From positions 1-64,000 of the forward strand of contig NZ_VUOK01000036.1 in NCBI RefSeq assembly GCF_009806555.1: a DNA stretch of 64,000 nt. Reading direction: 5' to 3'. The notes beneath the pieces are model-generated. The model ran no database searches. It saw only the letters and a list, made by a program, of their open reading frames with translations, and was not told where the DNA came from. This document shows, piece by piece, positions 10,959-19,608 of the stretch (its first letter is position 1; every line of letters begins with the position of its first letter). This DNA comes from Methylobacterium sp. 2A. Lineage in GTDB: Bacteria; Pseudomonadota; Alphaproteobacteria; Rhizobiales; Beijerinckiaceae. The position numbers and the translations under genes are program-made.

Positions 10959-11918
10959 ATGGCGCATGAGAGCACGGGGGCGATCTACGCGGCGGCGGGC
11001 GCCAACCTCGCCATCGCGGCAGCGAAGTTCTTTGGCGGGGCGCTGACCGGTTCGACCGCGATGCTCGCCGAGGGCGTGCATTCGCTGGTCGACACCGCCA
11101 ACCAAGTGCTGCTGCTCGTCGGCATGAAGCGGTCCGAGCGGCCGGCCGACGACCGCCACCCGTTCGGCTACGGCCGCGAGATCTACTTCTACGCCTTCGT
11201 GGTCGCGCTGATGATCTTCCTCGGCGGCGGCGTCTTCGCGATCTACGAGGGCATCGCGCGGGTCCGCCATCCCGAGCCCGACGTCGACGCCGAGCTCTTC
11301 GGCTACCGGCTGCCCGGGATCTGGGTGAACGTCGCGATCCTCGGTTTCGCCATCGCGGCCGAGGGCACCTCGTTCTTCGTGGCGATGCGGCAGTTCTGGG
11401 CCGAGAAGGGCAAGCATTCCGCCGTGCGGGCGATCCGGCGCAGCAAGGACCCGACCCTGTTCACGGTGCTGGCCGAGGATACCGCCGCGCTGATCGGCCT
11501 CCTGATCGCGCTCGCGGGGGTCGGGCTCGGCCATCTCCTGGACATGCCGAGTCTCGACGGCTGGGCCTCGGTCGGCATCGGTCTCGTGCTGGTCGGGATG
11601 GCGGTGTTCCTGATGGTCGAGACCCACGGCCTCCTGATCGGCGAGGCCGCCGATCCCGAGGTCGTCGCGGCGATCTCGGAACGCGCCCGGGCCGAGCCCG
11701 GGGTGCTCCACGTCAACGAGGTGCTGACGCAGCATCTCGGCCCCGCCGACATCCTGGTCAATCTCAGCATCGACATGACCGATGATCTGAGCGCGGGCGA
11801 GGTCGAGGGCCTCGTGACCCGCCTCGACCGGGCGCTCAAGGAACGCAATCCGGACGTGACCCGGGTGTTCATCGAGATCCAGCAGCAGGGGGATCACGTG
11901 GTGCGGCGGGCGGCCTGA
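10959..11918 (+). CDS. Cation diffusion facilitator family transporter
   Basis: This 319-residue inner-membrane protein is predicted to export divalent metal ions by proton antiport. The transmembrane part covers about residues 5-230. In TM2 the block AEGVHSLVDTANQ carries the HxxxD metal-site pattern, and the TM5 counterpart VLAEDTAALIG shows xxxD. A cytoplasmic C-terminal domain of about 80 residues follows. ATG at 10959 is preceded by AGAGG at good spacing; an alternative ATG lies 21 bases upstream. Metal specificity cannot be told from the sequence. A near-match to an EcfG promoter (GGAAC-N16-CGCT) lies about 60-70 bases upstream, too weak to claim. Confidence 0.88.
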   Translation: MAHESTGAIYAAAGANLAIAAAKFFGGALTGSTAMLAEGVHSLVDTANQVLLLVGMKRSERPADDRHPFGYGREIYFYAFVVALMIFLGGGVFAIYEGIARVRHPEPDVDAELFGYRLPGIWVNVAILGFAIAAEGTSFFVAMRQFWAEKGKHSAVRAIRRSKDPTLFTVLAEDTAALIGLLIALAGVGLGHLLDMPSLDGWASVGIGLVLVGMAVFLMVETHGLLIGEAADPEVVAAISERARAEPGVLHVNEVLTQHLGPADILVNLSIDMTDDLSAGEVEGLVTRLDRALKERNPDVTRVFIEIQQQGDHVVRRAA

Positions 11919-12427
11919 ACCCGGGACGCCGCGACGAGGCCGCCCCGCGATCCGCTGAACCCGGCGCGATGATCCCCGCCGGCGGCCCAGACGCAGGCTG
12001 CCGCCCCGGGGCCGCGGCGCCTCCACGGTGATCGCAGATGGGACGAGGGCGGGCCGGATCTTCGATCACGCCTCCTCCTGTTTTCGAAGCCGGCAACCGC
12101 CGTTCCGGACGACGCCCCGCCCGACGTGATCCGAAGCACCCCGAGCAGGCCGCCAGACCCACACGGCGACCCTTCGTCGAGTCGCGCCGGAGGCGGCCTC
12201 GATCCGCGAGATCATGCCCGGTCCAGACGCCGCCGCGAAAGCTGCCGGACAGCGGGAATACAATTGTGAGCCTCTCGGCCCAATCCGCAAATCATGCATC
12301 TCCCAAGTCAAACCAAAAGGAAAGATGCTTCGCTGTTCTTTGCAGGAACGTCGTGCCATCCTGAAACCTGTCGACCGCGAGGTCAATCATCGAATTCATT
12401 CAGTATAATATTGGAATTTCCGCAACG
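11919..12427. other. Intergenic region, GC-rich then AT-richer
   Basis: The first 300 bases are GC-rich without a credible gene. The last 190 bases drop in GC and contain TATAAT at 12404-12409, a plausible -10 box for the outer-membrane protein gene, though no good -35 is visible. A 64-residue frame inside (12214-12408) lacks coding character. Confidence 0.4.
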
Positions 12428-13354
12428 ATGCGCGTCACGTCACTTCTTCGCCTTATGAGCGTCATGGCGGTCTTTTCGATCGGCTACGGCACCCCCGCCA
12501 TAGCCGACCCGGTCAGCCCGGCGGGGTGGACCTCGAATCTGCCGCTCGGACTGCCCCTTCCCGAGGGCCTCTATTTCGTCGACGAGCCGTATTTCGTCGC
12601 GCGCACCGGACCGCATCTCGCCCCCGGGATCCGGGAGGTCGACGCCTTCGTGAATATCCCGGTGCTCCTCTGGTCGACGCCGGTCGACATTCTCGGCGGC
12701 CATCTCGAAGCGGTGGGTTTCGCCCCCGCGCTTGGGCTCGGCATCAACCCCGGCGCCGGCAGCGGCACGTCATCGTCCCATGTCAGCGTCTACAATCCGG
12801 CCGCCCTCGTCGGTCTGGCTTGGCCGCTCGGATCCGGTTGGTCCTTCGCCAACTGGGCGGGAGGCTTCTTCCCGGTCAGCACGGATATCGGCAACAACAT
12901 CGGCCTCGGCGGCAACTTCTTCACTTTCGCGGACATCGCAGCGCTCGCCTTCAACAACGGGGACTGGAGCCTGAACGCGAACTTCATCTACCTTCACAGC
13001 GGAGCGGACCGATCGACGGGCATTCAGCTGCAGCCTGACACGGCGGATGTCGATTTCGCGATCGTGAGGCACATCGATCGATTCGAGGTCGGCCTCGTCG
13101 GCAGCGCGACGACCGACCTCACCGACACCGCGCGCAACCGGTACGGTGCGGCCCGCTCCAGGCAGGTCTCCCTGGGTGGGCTCGTCGGCTATCAGTTCGG
13201 CCCCGTCAACGTGGAGTTGCTGGCAACGCGCAGCGTGGTCGCGGTCAATCAGGTCGCCGGCGGCTACGACACGCGCGTCTACGGCCGGATCACGCTCCCG
13301 CTCTGGAACCCCGCACCGCCCGCGCCGGCGCCCGTCCTCAAGGCCCGGTACTGA
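12428..13354 (+). CDS. Outer-membrane channel-like protein (phenol-degradation MetA/SphA-like)
   Basis: A 308-residue protein with a signal peptide (cleavage near PAIADP, about residue 26). The rest consists of alternating hydrophobic beta-strands rich in Gly and aromatics, as in a transmembrane barrel. The layout resembles the SphA/MetA group of outer-membrane proteins (PF13557), often found beside catabolic genes for hydrophobic compounds. It ends in ...VLKARY, with a C-terminal aromatic as barrel proteins need. The next gene, 47 bases downstream on the same strand, is an acyl-CoA-dehydrogenase-like flavoprotein, so the two may take up and process one substrate. The substrate is unknown. 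Confidence 0.7.
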   Translation: MRVTSLLRLMSVMAVFSIGYGTPAIADPVSPAGWTSNLPLGLPLPEGLYFVDEPYFVARTGPHLAPGIREVDAFVNIPVLLWSTPVDILGGHLEAVGFAPALGLGINPGAGSGTSSSHVSVYNPAALVGLAWPLGSGWSFANWAGGFFPVSTDIGNNIGLGGNFFTFADIAALAFNNGDWSLNANFIYLHSGADRSTGIQLQPDTADVDFAIVRHIDRFEVGLVGSATTDLTDTARNRYGAARSRQVSLGGLVGYQFGPVNVELLATRSVVAVNQVAGGYDTRVYGRITLPLWNPAPPAPAPVLKARY

Positions 13355-13401
13355 TCTCGCTCTATCCCATCTCGCCCCCCTCGACCGATCCGGAGAAAGC
13401 C

Positions 13402-14598
13402 ATGACGGGCACGGCCCTCGCGCGCGTAAGCGGCGTGAATGATGACGACCGCCTTCAGTTTGCCATCGACAGCGCCGTACGCGTCCACGCGGACCGCAAC
13501 GACCGCGAGAGCCGCTTCCCGACCGAGTCGATCGCGGCACTGGCGGAATCCGGTTGGACCGGCGTTCTCAACGCGGCCCACCACGGGGGACTTGGGCTCG
13601 GACTCGTCGATTTCGCCGAGGCGTCCTATCGCATCGGTCAGGCCGACGCCTCGACGGGCCTGATCTACGTCATGCATGTCGGGGCCGCACAGACGATCAA
13701 CCTCTACGGCACGGAGGATCAGAAGGAACGCTGGCTGCGCGACACCCGCGGCGCGGCGCTCGGAACCTACTCGTGCAGCGAGCGGGCCACCGGCGGTCAT
13801 TGGTGGTTCAACTTCTCGCAGGCCGCGCGTGACGGCGCCGACTATCTGATCAATGCCGAGAAGTCGTTCACCACCAGCGCCGGCCACGCCGACTTCTACA
13901 TTCTGCAGACCCGTTCACCGGAGGCGCGGGATCAGGGCGATATCACGTTCTTCATCGTCGATGGCAAGGCGCCCGGCATCGTGCCGGGTCCCTGGTCGGC
14001 GCTCGGCGTGCGGGCCAACCACTCCGGGGCATTGCGCTACGACGGCGTCAAGGTTCAGGCCCGCGACCGCCTTGGCGCGGAGAACCAGGGGAAGGAGATC
14101 ATCTACAACGGCCTCTCGCCCGTCTATCTCATCGGCCTCGGCGCGGTCTGGGAAGGCGTGGCACGGGGCGTGCTCGACAGGGCGATCACCCACACGCAGG
14201 GTTTCGTCCACAAGGACAAGAACAGGAGCCTGTCCGAGTATCAGGCGATCCGCCAGGAAATCGCCAAGGCCAAGGTGCTGGCCGAATCCCTGGGACCCTG
14301 GCGCAGGCATCTGGCCACCCAGCTCGATGCTCTCTGGGCGGCCGGCAAACCGCAGAGCGAGCTCCTCATCGCCTTGACGGAGTTCAAGGTTCACGCGGCC
14401 GAGGTCGCCAACACGGCCGCGGCCGCGGCCCTGACGGTCACGGGCGGCTATGGCTACAGCAGCGGCCCGATCGAGCGGGCCTTCCGCGATGCCCGGGCGG
14501 CCATCGCCATGGGTCCGTCGAACGTCATCGCCCGGGATTGGATCGGCAAGTCCGTCTTCGGGCAGCCCCTGGAATTGTTCTACGAGGGCGGGGAATAG
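13402..14598 (+). CDS. Acyl-CoA dehydrogenase family flavoprotein
   Basis: This 398-residue flavoprotein has the acyl-CoA dehydrogenase three-part fold: an N-terminal helical domain, a central beta domain (GTYSCSERATGGHWWF and following) and a C-terminal helical domain ending RAFRDARAAIAMGPSN. The usual GGxGY(x)xEYPxxR segment, which holds the catalytic Glu in many family members, reads GGYGYSSGPIERAFRDAR here. The EY element is missing, so a classical dehydrogenase mechanism is doubtful. A flavin monooxygenase of the DszC/SfnC type or a different base position are alternatives. A GGAG site (GGAGAAAGCC) precedes the ATG. Likely co-transcribed with the upstream barrel protein. Confidence 0.8.
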   Translation: MTGTALARVSGVNDDDRLQFAIDSAVRVHADRNDRESRFPTESIAALAESGWTGVLNAAHHGGLGLGLVDFAEASYRIGQADASTGLIYVMHVGAAQTINLYGTEDQKERWLRDTRGAALGTYSCSERATGGHWWFNFSQAARDGADYLINAEKSFTTSAGHADFYILQTRSPEARDQGDITFFIVDGKAPGIVPGPWSALGVRANHSGALRYDGVKVQARDRLGAENQGKEIIYNGLSPVYLIGLGAVWEGVARGVLDRAITHTQGFVHKDKNRSLSEYQAIRQEIAKAKVLAESLGPWRRHLATQLDALWAAGKPQSELLIALTEFKVHAAEVANTAAAAALTVTGGYGYSSGPIERAFRDARAAIAMGPSNVIARDWIGKSVFGQPLELFYEGGE

Positions 14599-14883
14599 CG
14601 CCTCGAGAGGATCGGCGGTGCGCGTCCGCGAAGCCGGCGGCCGGGTTGCGGCAGGTTCGTGGAGGCCGTCGCGGATCGGGGCCGGCGGAATCTTCGCGTG
14701 CGGTGATGCGCCCGACCGGAGGCGGAAGCCGTGTCGTCCCGGAATCGTCGCCCTGCGCCCCCGTCCCGTTCCGGCGAGGCCGCGCGGGCAGGCGCGGTAC
14801 GCGATCCTGCCCGCGCTCATGGACGCGCCGGTGTCAGGCCGCCGGCGACCAACACGGGTCGGCCCCCGCGACGCCGGCTTGAC
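14599..14883. other. Convergent intergenic region
   Basis: This 285-base GC-rich stretch lies between two convergent genes. I see no gene, RNA or clear terminator in it. Confidence 0.4.
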
Positions 14884-15738
14884 CTACGCACTCCGCCCGA
14901 CCTGCTTCAGGCTCAGCGTCCAGACCCGCTCCTGCACCGCCTCGTCGCGGCTCTCCGCCGAGGAGGTCTTCGGCCTTGAATGGGAGAAGTAGCGGCCGGT
15001 CACGCCGTCGAGTTCCGGGGCGCTCGCCACATGGAGCGAGGTCTGCGCGCCCTTCTCCGGCGTGGTCAGGAACGGCCGCATCAGCGACCACGCCGTGCCG
15101 AACAGGCCGCCGGTGTTCCGGGCGAAGCCCGTGTTGATCACCCCCGGATGCAGGGCGTTCACGGTGATGCCCTCGCCCCGCAGCCGCCGGGCGAGCGCGT
15201 AGGTGAACAGCACGTTGCCGAGCTTGGCCTGCGCGTAGGCCCGCATGGCCCCGTAGCGCCGGGCGCCCTCGATATCGTCGAAATCGACATGCCCCCGGTA
15301 ATGGGCCGCGGAGGCGACGTTGACGATGCGCGGCTTGCCGCCGGCCGCCGCCGAGGCCTTGAGGGTGTCGAGGAGTTCGAGCGTCAGCAGTACATAGCCC
15401 AGATGGTCGAGCGCCCAGGTGCGCTCGATTCCATCGACGGTGAGCGTCCGGCGGTCGAAGATCGCGCCGGCATTGTTCACCAACACGTCGAGCCGCGGAT
15501 AGGCCGCACGCAGGGTCCCGGCGAGCCGCCGGATCTCGGCCTGGGCCGACAGGTCGGCGACGTGCGGATCGACCGCCGCCCCCGGGACCGCGGCGCGGAT
15601 CCGTTCGGCGCTGGCCCGGGTCTTCCCGGGATCGCGCCCGACGAGGCCGACCCGCGCACCCAGGCGCGCGAGGTCGAGCGCGGTCTCGTAGCCGATGCCG
15701 TTGGTCGCCCCAGTGACGAGGCAGACCTTGCCGCGCAT
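14884..15738 (-). CDS. Short-chain dehydrogenase/reductase, retinol-dehydrogenase-like
   Basis: This 284-residue NAD(P)-dependent oxidoreductase has the cofactor motif TGATNGIG at residues 9-16, the NNAG motif in VLVNNAGAIF and the catalytic YAQAK. The segment NVASAAHYRG supplies the Ser. The general shape follows the retinol dehydrogenase/protochlorophyllide-reductase-like SDR branch. ATG at 15738 puts the nucleotide fold at the N terminus. It lies 23 bases after the DUF1328 gene on the same strand, so both are probably one transcript and share the candidate stress promoter. Substrate unknown. Confidence 0.88.
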   Translation of the reverse strand: MRGKVCLVTGATNGIGYETALDLARLGARVGLVGRDPGKTRASAERIRAAVPGAAVDPHVADLSAQAEIRRLAGTLRAAYPRLDVLVNNAGAIFDRRTLTVDGIERTWALDHLGYVLLTLELLDTLKASAAAGGKPRIVNVASAAHYRGHVDFDDIEGARRYGAMRAYAQAKLGNVLFTYALARRLRGEGITVNALHPGVINTGFARNTGGLFGTAWSLMRPFLTTPEKGAQTSLHVASAPELDGVTGRYFSHSRPKTSSAESRDEAVQERVWTLSLKQVGRSA

Positions 15739-15761
15739 CACGCTGTCCTCCGAAGACCGCC

Positions 15762-15941
15762 TTAGAACACCACCTGGCCGACCGCGAAGGCGATGACCAC
15801 GATCACGATGGCGATCAGCAGGAACAGGCCGAACAGGATCCGGGCGAGCGACCCTGCGCCCGAGGCGATGCCGGTAAAGCCGAGGCCACCGGCGATCAGC
15901 GAGATCACGAAGCAGATGAGGGCCCATTTCAGGAGGGTCAT
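15762..15941 (-). CDS. DUF1328 small membrane protein (YtjA family)
   Basis: This 59-residue protein with two hydrophobic helices (about 4-22 and 31-57) and the signature [20 protein letters not shown] matches the DUF1328 family, small inner-membrane proteins of unknown role often linked to stress. An AGGAGGG-like site is not seen before the ATG, but the length and motif fix the start. Upstream on the same strand at 15990-16014 is a GGAAC-N16-GGTT pattern fitting the alphaproteobacterial general-stress sigma factor. It probably forms an operon with the SDR downstream. Confidence 0.88.
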   Translation of the reverse strand: MTLLKWALICFVISLIAGGLGFTGIASGAGSLARILFGLFLLIAIVIVVIAFAVGQVVF

Positions 15942-15989
15942 GGCGTCGCTCCACAGGCGCCCGACGAGCGGGCCGCGTTTCGTTGCCTC

Positions 15990-16014
15990 AACCGGCGCCA
16001 AGCGAGACCGTTCC
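15990..16014 (-). promoter_or_regulatory. Candidate EcfG (general stress sigma) promoter
   Basis: Read on the minus strand, GGAAC is followed after 16 bases by GGTT, close to the EcfG consensus GGAAC-N16/17-CGTT. It lies about 50 bases upstream of the DUF1328 start, correct in strand and distance. Confidence 0.5.
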
Positions 16015-16053
16015 GCCGATTCCCGCCCGAGCCGCTTATTTTCTCAAGCCCGG

Positions 16054-17433
16054 TCAGGCGGTTTTCGCGACCGGCTGCGCCGGCACGTCGGCGCGCTCCA
16101 GCATGATCTCGGCGAGCGTGTGATAGAGCCCGCCCCGGCAGACCGCCTTCGAGGCGGCGTCGGCGAGGAGCGCCGCGATCATCAGCGGGATCATCATGGC
16201 GTGGTTCTGGGTCATCTCGGTGACGATGACGAAGCTGGTGATCGGCGCCTGGAGCACGCCCGTGAGGTAGGCCACCATGCCGATCAGCACGAGGGCGCCG
16301 ACCGGCATGGCCGGCAGGAGGCCATGGACCGTGCCGCCGAGGCCGGCGCCGACCGCGAGCGAGGGCGCGAACAGCCCGCCCGGGATGCCGCTGATCGAGC
16401 TCAGCACCGTGGCGGCGAATTTGAGCGGTGCATAGGACAAGCCGGCCGCCGTTTCGCCGTGGAGGATGTTCCGGGCCTCCTCGTAGCCGGTGCCGTAGGC
16501 CGTCCCGCCGGAGGCGAGGCCGCACAGGGCGACGCACAGGCCGCAGGCGGCCGCGAACACGATCGGCCGCGTCCGGACGAAGCGGCCCGCCCGCCCGGGC
16601 AGCCCCCGGGCGAACAGGATCACGATCCGGCTGAACAGGCCGCCGGCGAGTCCGCCGGTGACGGCGATCAGCAGCACGACCCAGCTCGCATCGAGCGGCA
16701 GCTCGGCCTGGGTGGTGCCGAAATAGGTGTAATTGCCCAGGAGCCACAGGGAGGTCAGGCCCGCCGCCACGATGCCGGCCACGATCAGCCCGGAGGAGCG
16801 CGCCTCGTAGGCCCGGCCCAGCTCCTCGATGCCGAACACGATGCCGGCGAGCGGGGTGTTGAAAGCCGCCGCGACGCCGGCCGCGCCGCCCGCCAGCAGC
16901 AGGCCCGGCAGGCGGTCCGGCGTCAACCGGCCGAAGGCCGCCATGATGGCGGCGCCGACCTGCACGGTCGGCCCCTCACGGCCCGCGGAGGCGCCGCAGA
17001 ACAGGCCGAGGAACAGCACCAGCACCTTGCCGAGGGCCACCCGGGGGGAGATCAGCGAATAGCGGAAGCGCGCGTCCCGGGCATGCCGGGCGGCGATCAC
17101 CTGCGGGATGCCCGACCCTTGCGAGTTCGGAAACACCGTGCGGGCGAGCAGCGCGGCGAGCGCGAAGCCCGCGGGGGTCAGCACCAGGGCGATCAGCGGG
17201 GAGATCGCGAGGAGCCGCCGGAACCCCTCCTGCGCGAGATCGGCCCCCTTGGCCATCAGCACGGCGGCGAGGCCGACGCAGATGCCCCCCGCCAGGAACA
17301 GCAGACGCCCGCGCCAGAGCGGGTAGGCCTCCAGCGAGGCGGAACGCAGGCGCATGATCGAGCGGCGATAGCGGGAGCGCCGCGGGCGGGGGGAGCCGGT
17401 CATATCCCGCACGTCGTCGCGCATTTCCACCAT
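16054..17433 (-). CDS. ClC family chloride channel/antiporter
   Basis: This inner-membrane anion-transport protein of about 459 residues has the ClC signature blocks. GSGIPQV supplies the anion-site Ser, GREGPTVQ supplies the gating Glu, and GIPGGLFAPSLAVGAGLG supplies the filter loop. About ten or more hydrophobic helices are visible, and no CBS domains follow. The start is uncertain: ATG at 17433 (chosen) or a nearby in-frame ATG at 17403; the frame extends further but overlaps the chemoreceptor. It lies about 115 bases downstream of the chemoreceptor on the same strand. Channel versus H+/Cl- exchange cannot be decided. Confidence 0.88.
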   Translation of the reverse strand: MVEMRDDVRDMTGSPRPRRSRYRRSIMRLRSASLEAYPLWRGRLLFLAGGICVGLAAVLMAKGADLAQEGFRRLLAISPLIALVLTPAGFALAALLARTVFPNSQGSGIPQVIAARHARDARFRYSLISPRVALGKVLVLFLGLFCGASAGREGPTVQVGAAIMAAFGRLTPDRLPGLLLAGGAAGVAAAFNTPLAGIVFGIEELGRAYEARSSGLIVAGIVAAGLTSLWLLGNYTYFGTTQAELPLDASWVVLLIAVTGGLAGGLFSRIVILFARGLPGRAGRFVRTRPIVFAAACGLCVALCGLASGGTAYGTGYEEARNILHGETAAGLSYAPLKFAATVLSSISGIPGGLFAPSLAVGAGLGGTVHGLLPAMPVGALVLIGMVAYLTGVLQAPITSFVIVTEMTQNHAMMIPLMIAALLADAASKAVCRGGLYHTLAEIMLERADVPAQPVAKTA

Positions 17434-17548
17434 GATTGAGCACTGCACCCGCGCTGCCGGAAGGGACGTATAGCGCAACACGCGAGGAATGGCCCAGGTC
17501 GCGGCGCGCAGGCGACCGTCTCGGCGGCAACCGCGGCCCCGGTCGGGA

Positions 17549-19225
17549 TCAGGCCGCGCGGACGGTGGCGAGGAAGTGCCCGACCTCCGCCGTGAGGCGC
17601 TCGGACTGGTGGGACAGTTCCGCGGCGGCACCCAGCACCGCGCCCGCCGCCGCCCCGGTCTCCTCCGCGGCGCCGGCGACGCCCGCGATGTTGCCGGTCA
17701 CGGCGCCGGTGCCCGAAGCGGCTTGGCTCACGTTCCGGACGATCTCCTGCGTGGCCGCGCCCTGCTCCTCGACGGCGGCGGCGATCGAGGTCGCCACGTC
17801 GCTGATCTCGCGGATGCGCCCGGTGATGCACGCAATCGCCGTGACCGCCTGCTCCGTCGAGGCCTGGATCCCCGTGATCTGCCCCGAGATCTCGTGGGTG
17901 GCCCTGGCGGTCTGCTCGGCGAGTTCCTTGACCTCGGAGGCCACGACCGCGAAGCCCTTCCCCGCCGCCCCCGCACGGGCGGCCTCGATGGTGGCGTTCA
18001 GGGCGAGGAGGTTGGTCTGCCCGGCGATCTTCGAGATCAGCCCGACCACGTCGCCGATCCGGGACACGGCGGCGCTGAGTTCCTCAACCTGGGCGCCGGT
18101 CTCGTCGGCCTCGCGGACGGCGCGATGCGCGAGACTGGCCGAGTTCTGCACCTGCCGCCCGATCTCCTGGACCGAAGAGCCCAGTTCCTCGGCGGCCGCC
18201 GCCACGGTGCCGACGTTGGAGGCGGCCTCCTCGGCGGCGGCAGCGACCATCGTGGATTGGCTCGCCGTCGCGGTGGCCGTGAGCGTCATCTTCTGGGCGG
18301 TGGCCTGCAGCGCCGTGGCCGAGGCGGAGACGAGCCCGACGATGGTGCCGACCGCACCCTCGAAGCCGTCGGCCATCTGGCGCATCCCGATCCGGCGCTG
18401 CTCCTGCGCGGCGAGCCGCGCCTGGACGGTCTCGCTCTCCAGCGCCCGCGTGCGCAGCAGGCTGTCCTTGAAGACATGCACGGCGTCGGTCATGCGGCCG
18501 ATCTCGTCGGCCCGCGCCGCCTTCGGCACGACCCGGTCGAGATCGCCCGCCGCGAGGCCCGTCATGGCCTCGGTCAGCCCCCGGATCGGGCGCGCGACGC
18601 CGCGGCCGACCAGCATCGCCAGCAGGGCGATGGCGGCCACCGCGACGACGGCGCCGGCGAGGAGCGTCACCAGGGTGGGACGCAGCTGGGCAGCGGTGTC
18701 GTCGGCATAGATGCCGGTTCCGATGATCCAGCCCCACGGCGCGAAGCCCTGGACGTAGGAGATCTTGGCGGCGGGCGCATCGACGCCGGGCTTCGGCCAC
18801 TGGTAGGGGACGAGGCCGCCGCCGGACCGCTTCACCTGCTCGACCACGTCGGTGAAGAGGTGCTTGCCGTTGGCGTCGGTGATCCCGGCGATGTCCTTGC
18901 CGATCAGCTCCGCCTTCGGGTGCAGCACCATGCGCGGCTGCATGTCCTGGATCCAGAAATACTCGTTGCCCGCGTAGTGAAGTCTTCGCACGGCGGCGAT
19001 CGCGGCCTGCTGGGCGGCATCGCGGCTCATGCGGCCGGCCCGTTCCTCGCCCTCGAAATAGCCGAGCACGCCGTGGGCGGTCTCGACGAGGTTGCGCGTC
19101 TGCAGCTCCCGCGCCTCGGTGACGGCCTGCGACAGGCCCCAGACCGCCAAGCCGATCAGGGCCGCCATGCCGAGAAGCGCGACGAGGGTGATGCCCTGGA
19201 TGCGGGCGCCGATGCGGACGGTCAT
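17549..19225 (-). CDS. Methyl-accepting chemotaxis protein with periplasmic Cache domain
   Basis: A 558-residue chemoreceptor. TM1 is at about residues 12-32 and a periplasmic single-Cache-type domain runs from about 35 to 185 (motifs [15 protein letters not shown] and [12 protein letters not shown]). TM2 is at about 184-207, HAMP at about 207-260, and the signalling domain from about 300 to the end. The conserved hairpin tip reads [20 protein letters not shown]. There is no C-terminal pentapeptide tether for CheR. Ligands of such domains are usually small carboxylates, but none can be named here. A long AT-rich leader with a palindrome at 19375-19401 lies upstream. Confidence 0.92.
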   Translation of the reverse strand: MTVRIGARIQGITLVALLGMAALIGLAVWGLSQAVTEARELQTRNLVETAHGVLGYFEGEERAGRMSRDAAQQAAIAAVRRLHYAGNEYFWIQDMQPRMVLHPKAELIGKDIAGITDANGKHLFTDVVEQVKRSGGGLVPYQWPKPGVDAPAAKISYVQGFAPWGWIIGTGIYADDTAAQLRPTLVTLLAGAVVAVAAIALLAMLVGRGVARPIRGLTEAMTGLAAGDLDRVVPKAARADEIGRMTDAVHVFKDSLLRTRALESETVQARLAAQEQRRIGMRQMADGFEGAVGTIVGLVSASATALQATAQKMTLTATATASQSTMVAAAAEEAASNVGTVAAAAEELGSSVQEIGRQVQNSASLAHRAVREADETGAQVEELSAAVSRIGDVVGLISKIAGQTNLLALNATIEAARAGAAGKGFAVVASEVKELAEQTARATHEISGQITGIQASTEQAVTAIACITGRIREISDVATSIAAAVEEQGAATQEIVRNVSQAASGTGAVTGNIAGVAGAAEETGAAAGAVLGAAAELSHQSERLTAEVGHFLATVRAA

Positions 19226-19608
19226 GGAGGGCTGTCATCCTTCGCCCCGGAAGAGGGCGCGCAGGCATCGCGGGAAGCGGGGCGGGCCATGCCACCGCGG
19301 CTGCGGCTGAGCCCAGCCAGGGAGCATGAATACCCCTAGTCGTGATGTATTGTCGGGACTTAAGAAACGTTGAACCGGATCGAATATAAGATATTATCCG
19401 GAGCTTAAACGATAAACATCATGCGTTGAGCGATTACATTCACAGGTTGCATATCCGGTCGGCAAGCGTGCGGTTCGTCCGCCTTTCCGAAGGGCACGGC
19501 ACGGCCGGCCCTGCCCCCGCTCCAGCCAAGCCGAACGGGTGCATCGCGCGCGGGGTGCGGCAGGTTCGGACCCGGAAACCGGACCCCACCGCGCTCGGCG
19601 CGCCTCCC
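19226..19608. other. Intergenic region with AT-rich segment
   Basis: This 383-base region carries the start side of the chemoreceptor and the end side of the photolyase gene. Bases 19330-19440 are AT-rich and hold a palindrome. No gene seen. Confidence 0.45.
19375..19401. promoter_or_regulatory. Palindrome, possible operator
   Basis: The arms CCGGAT-cg-AATAT and ATATT-ATCCGG flank a three-base centre, eleven pairs with a two-base bulge. It lies about 150 bases upstream of the chemoreceptor start in an AT-rich leader. It could be an operator or a transcript hairpin. Confidence 0.35.

Noticed and set aside
12214..12408. 64-residue frame on the plus strand in an AT-richer region
   Set aside because: No ribosome site, no coding character and overlap with the probable promoter of the next gene.
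14599..14883. Possible gene in the gap between the flavoprotein and the SDR
   Set aside because: The open frames there are continuations antisense to real genes; no start signal or motif.
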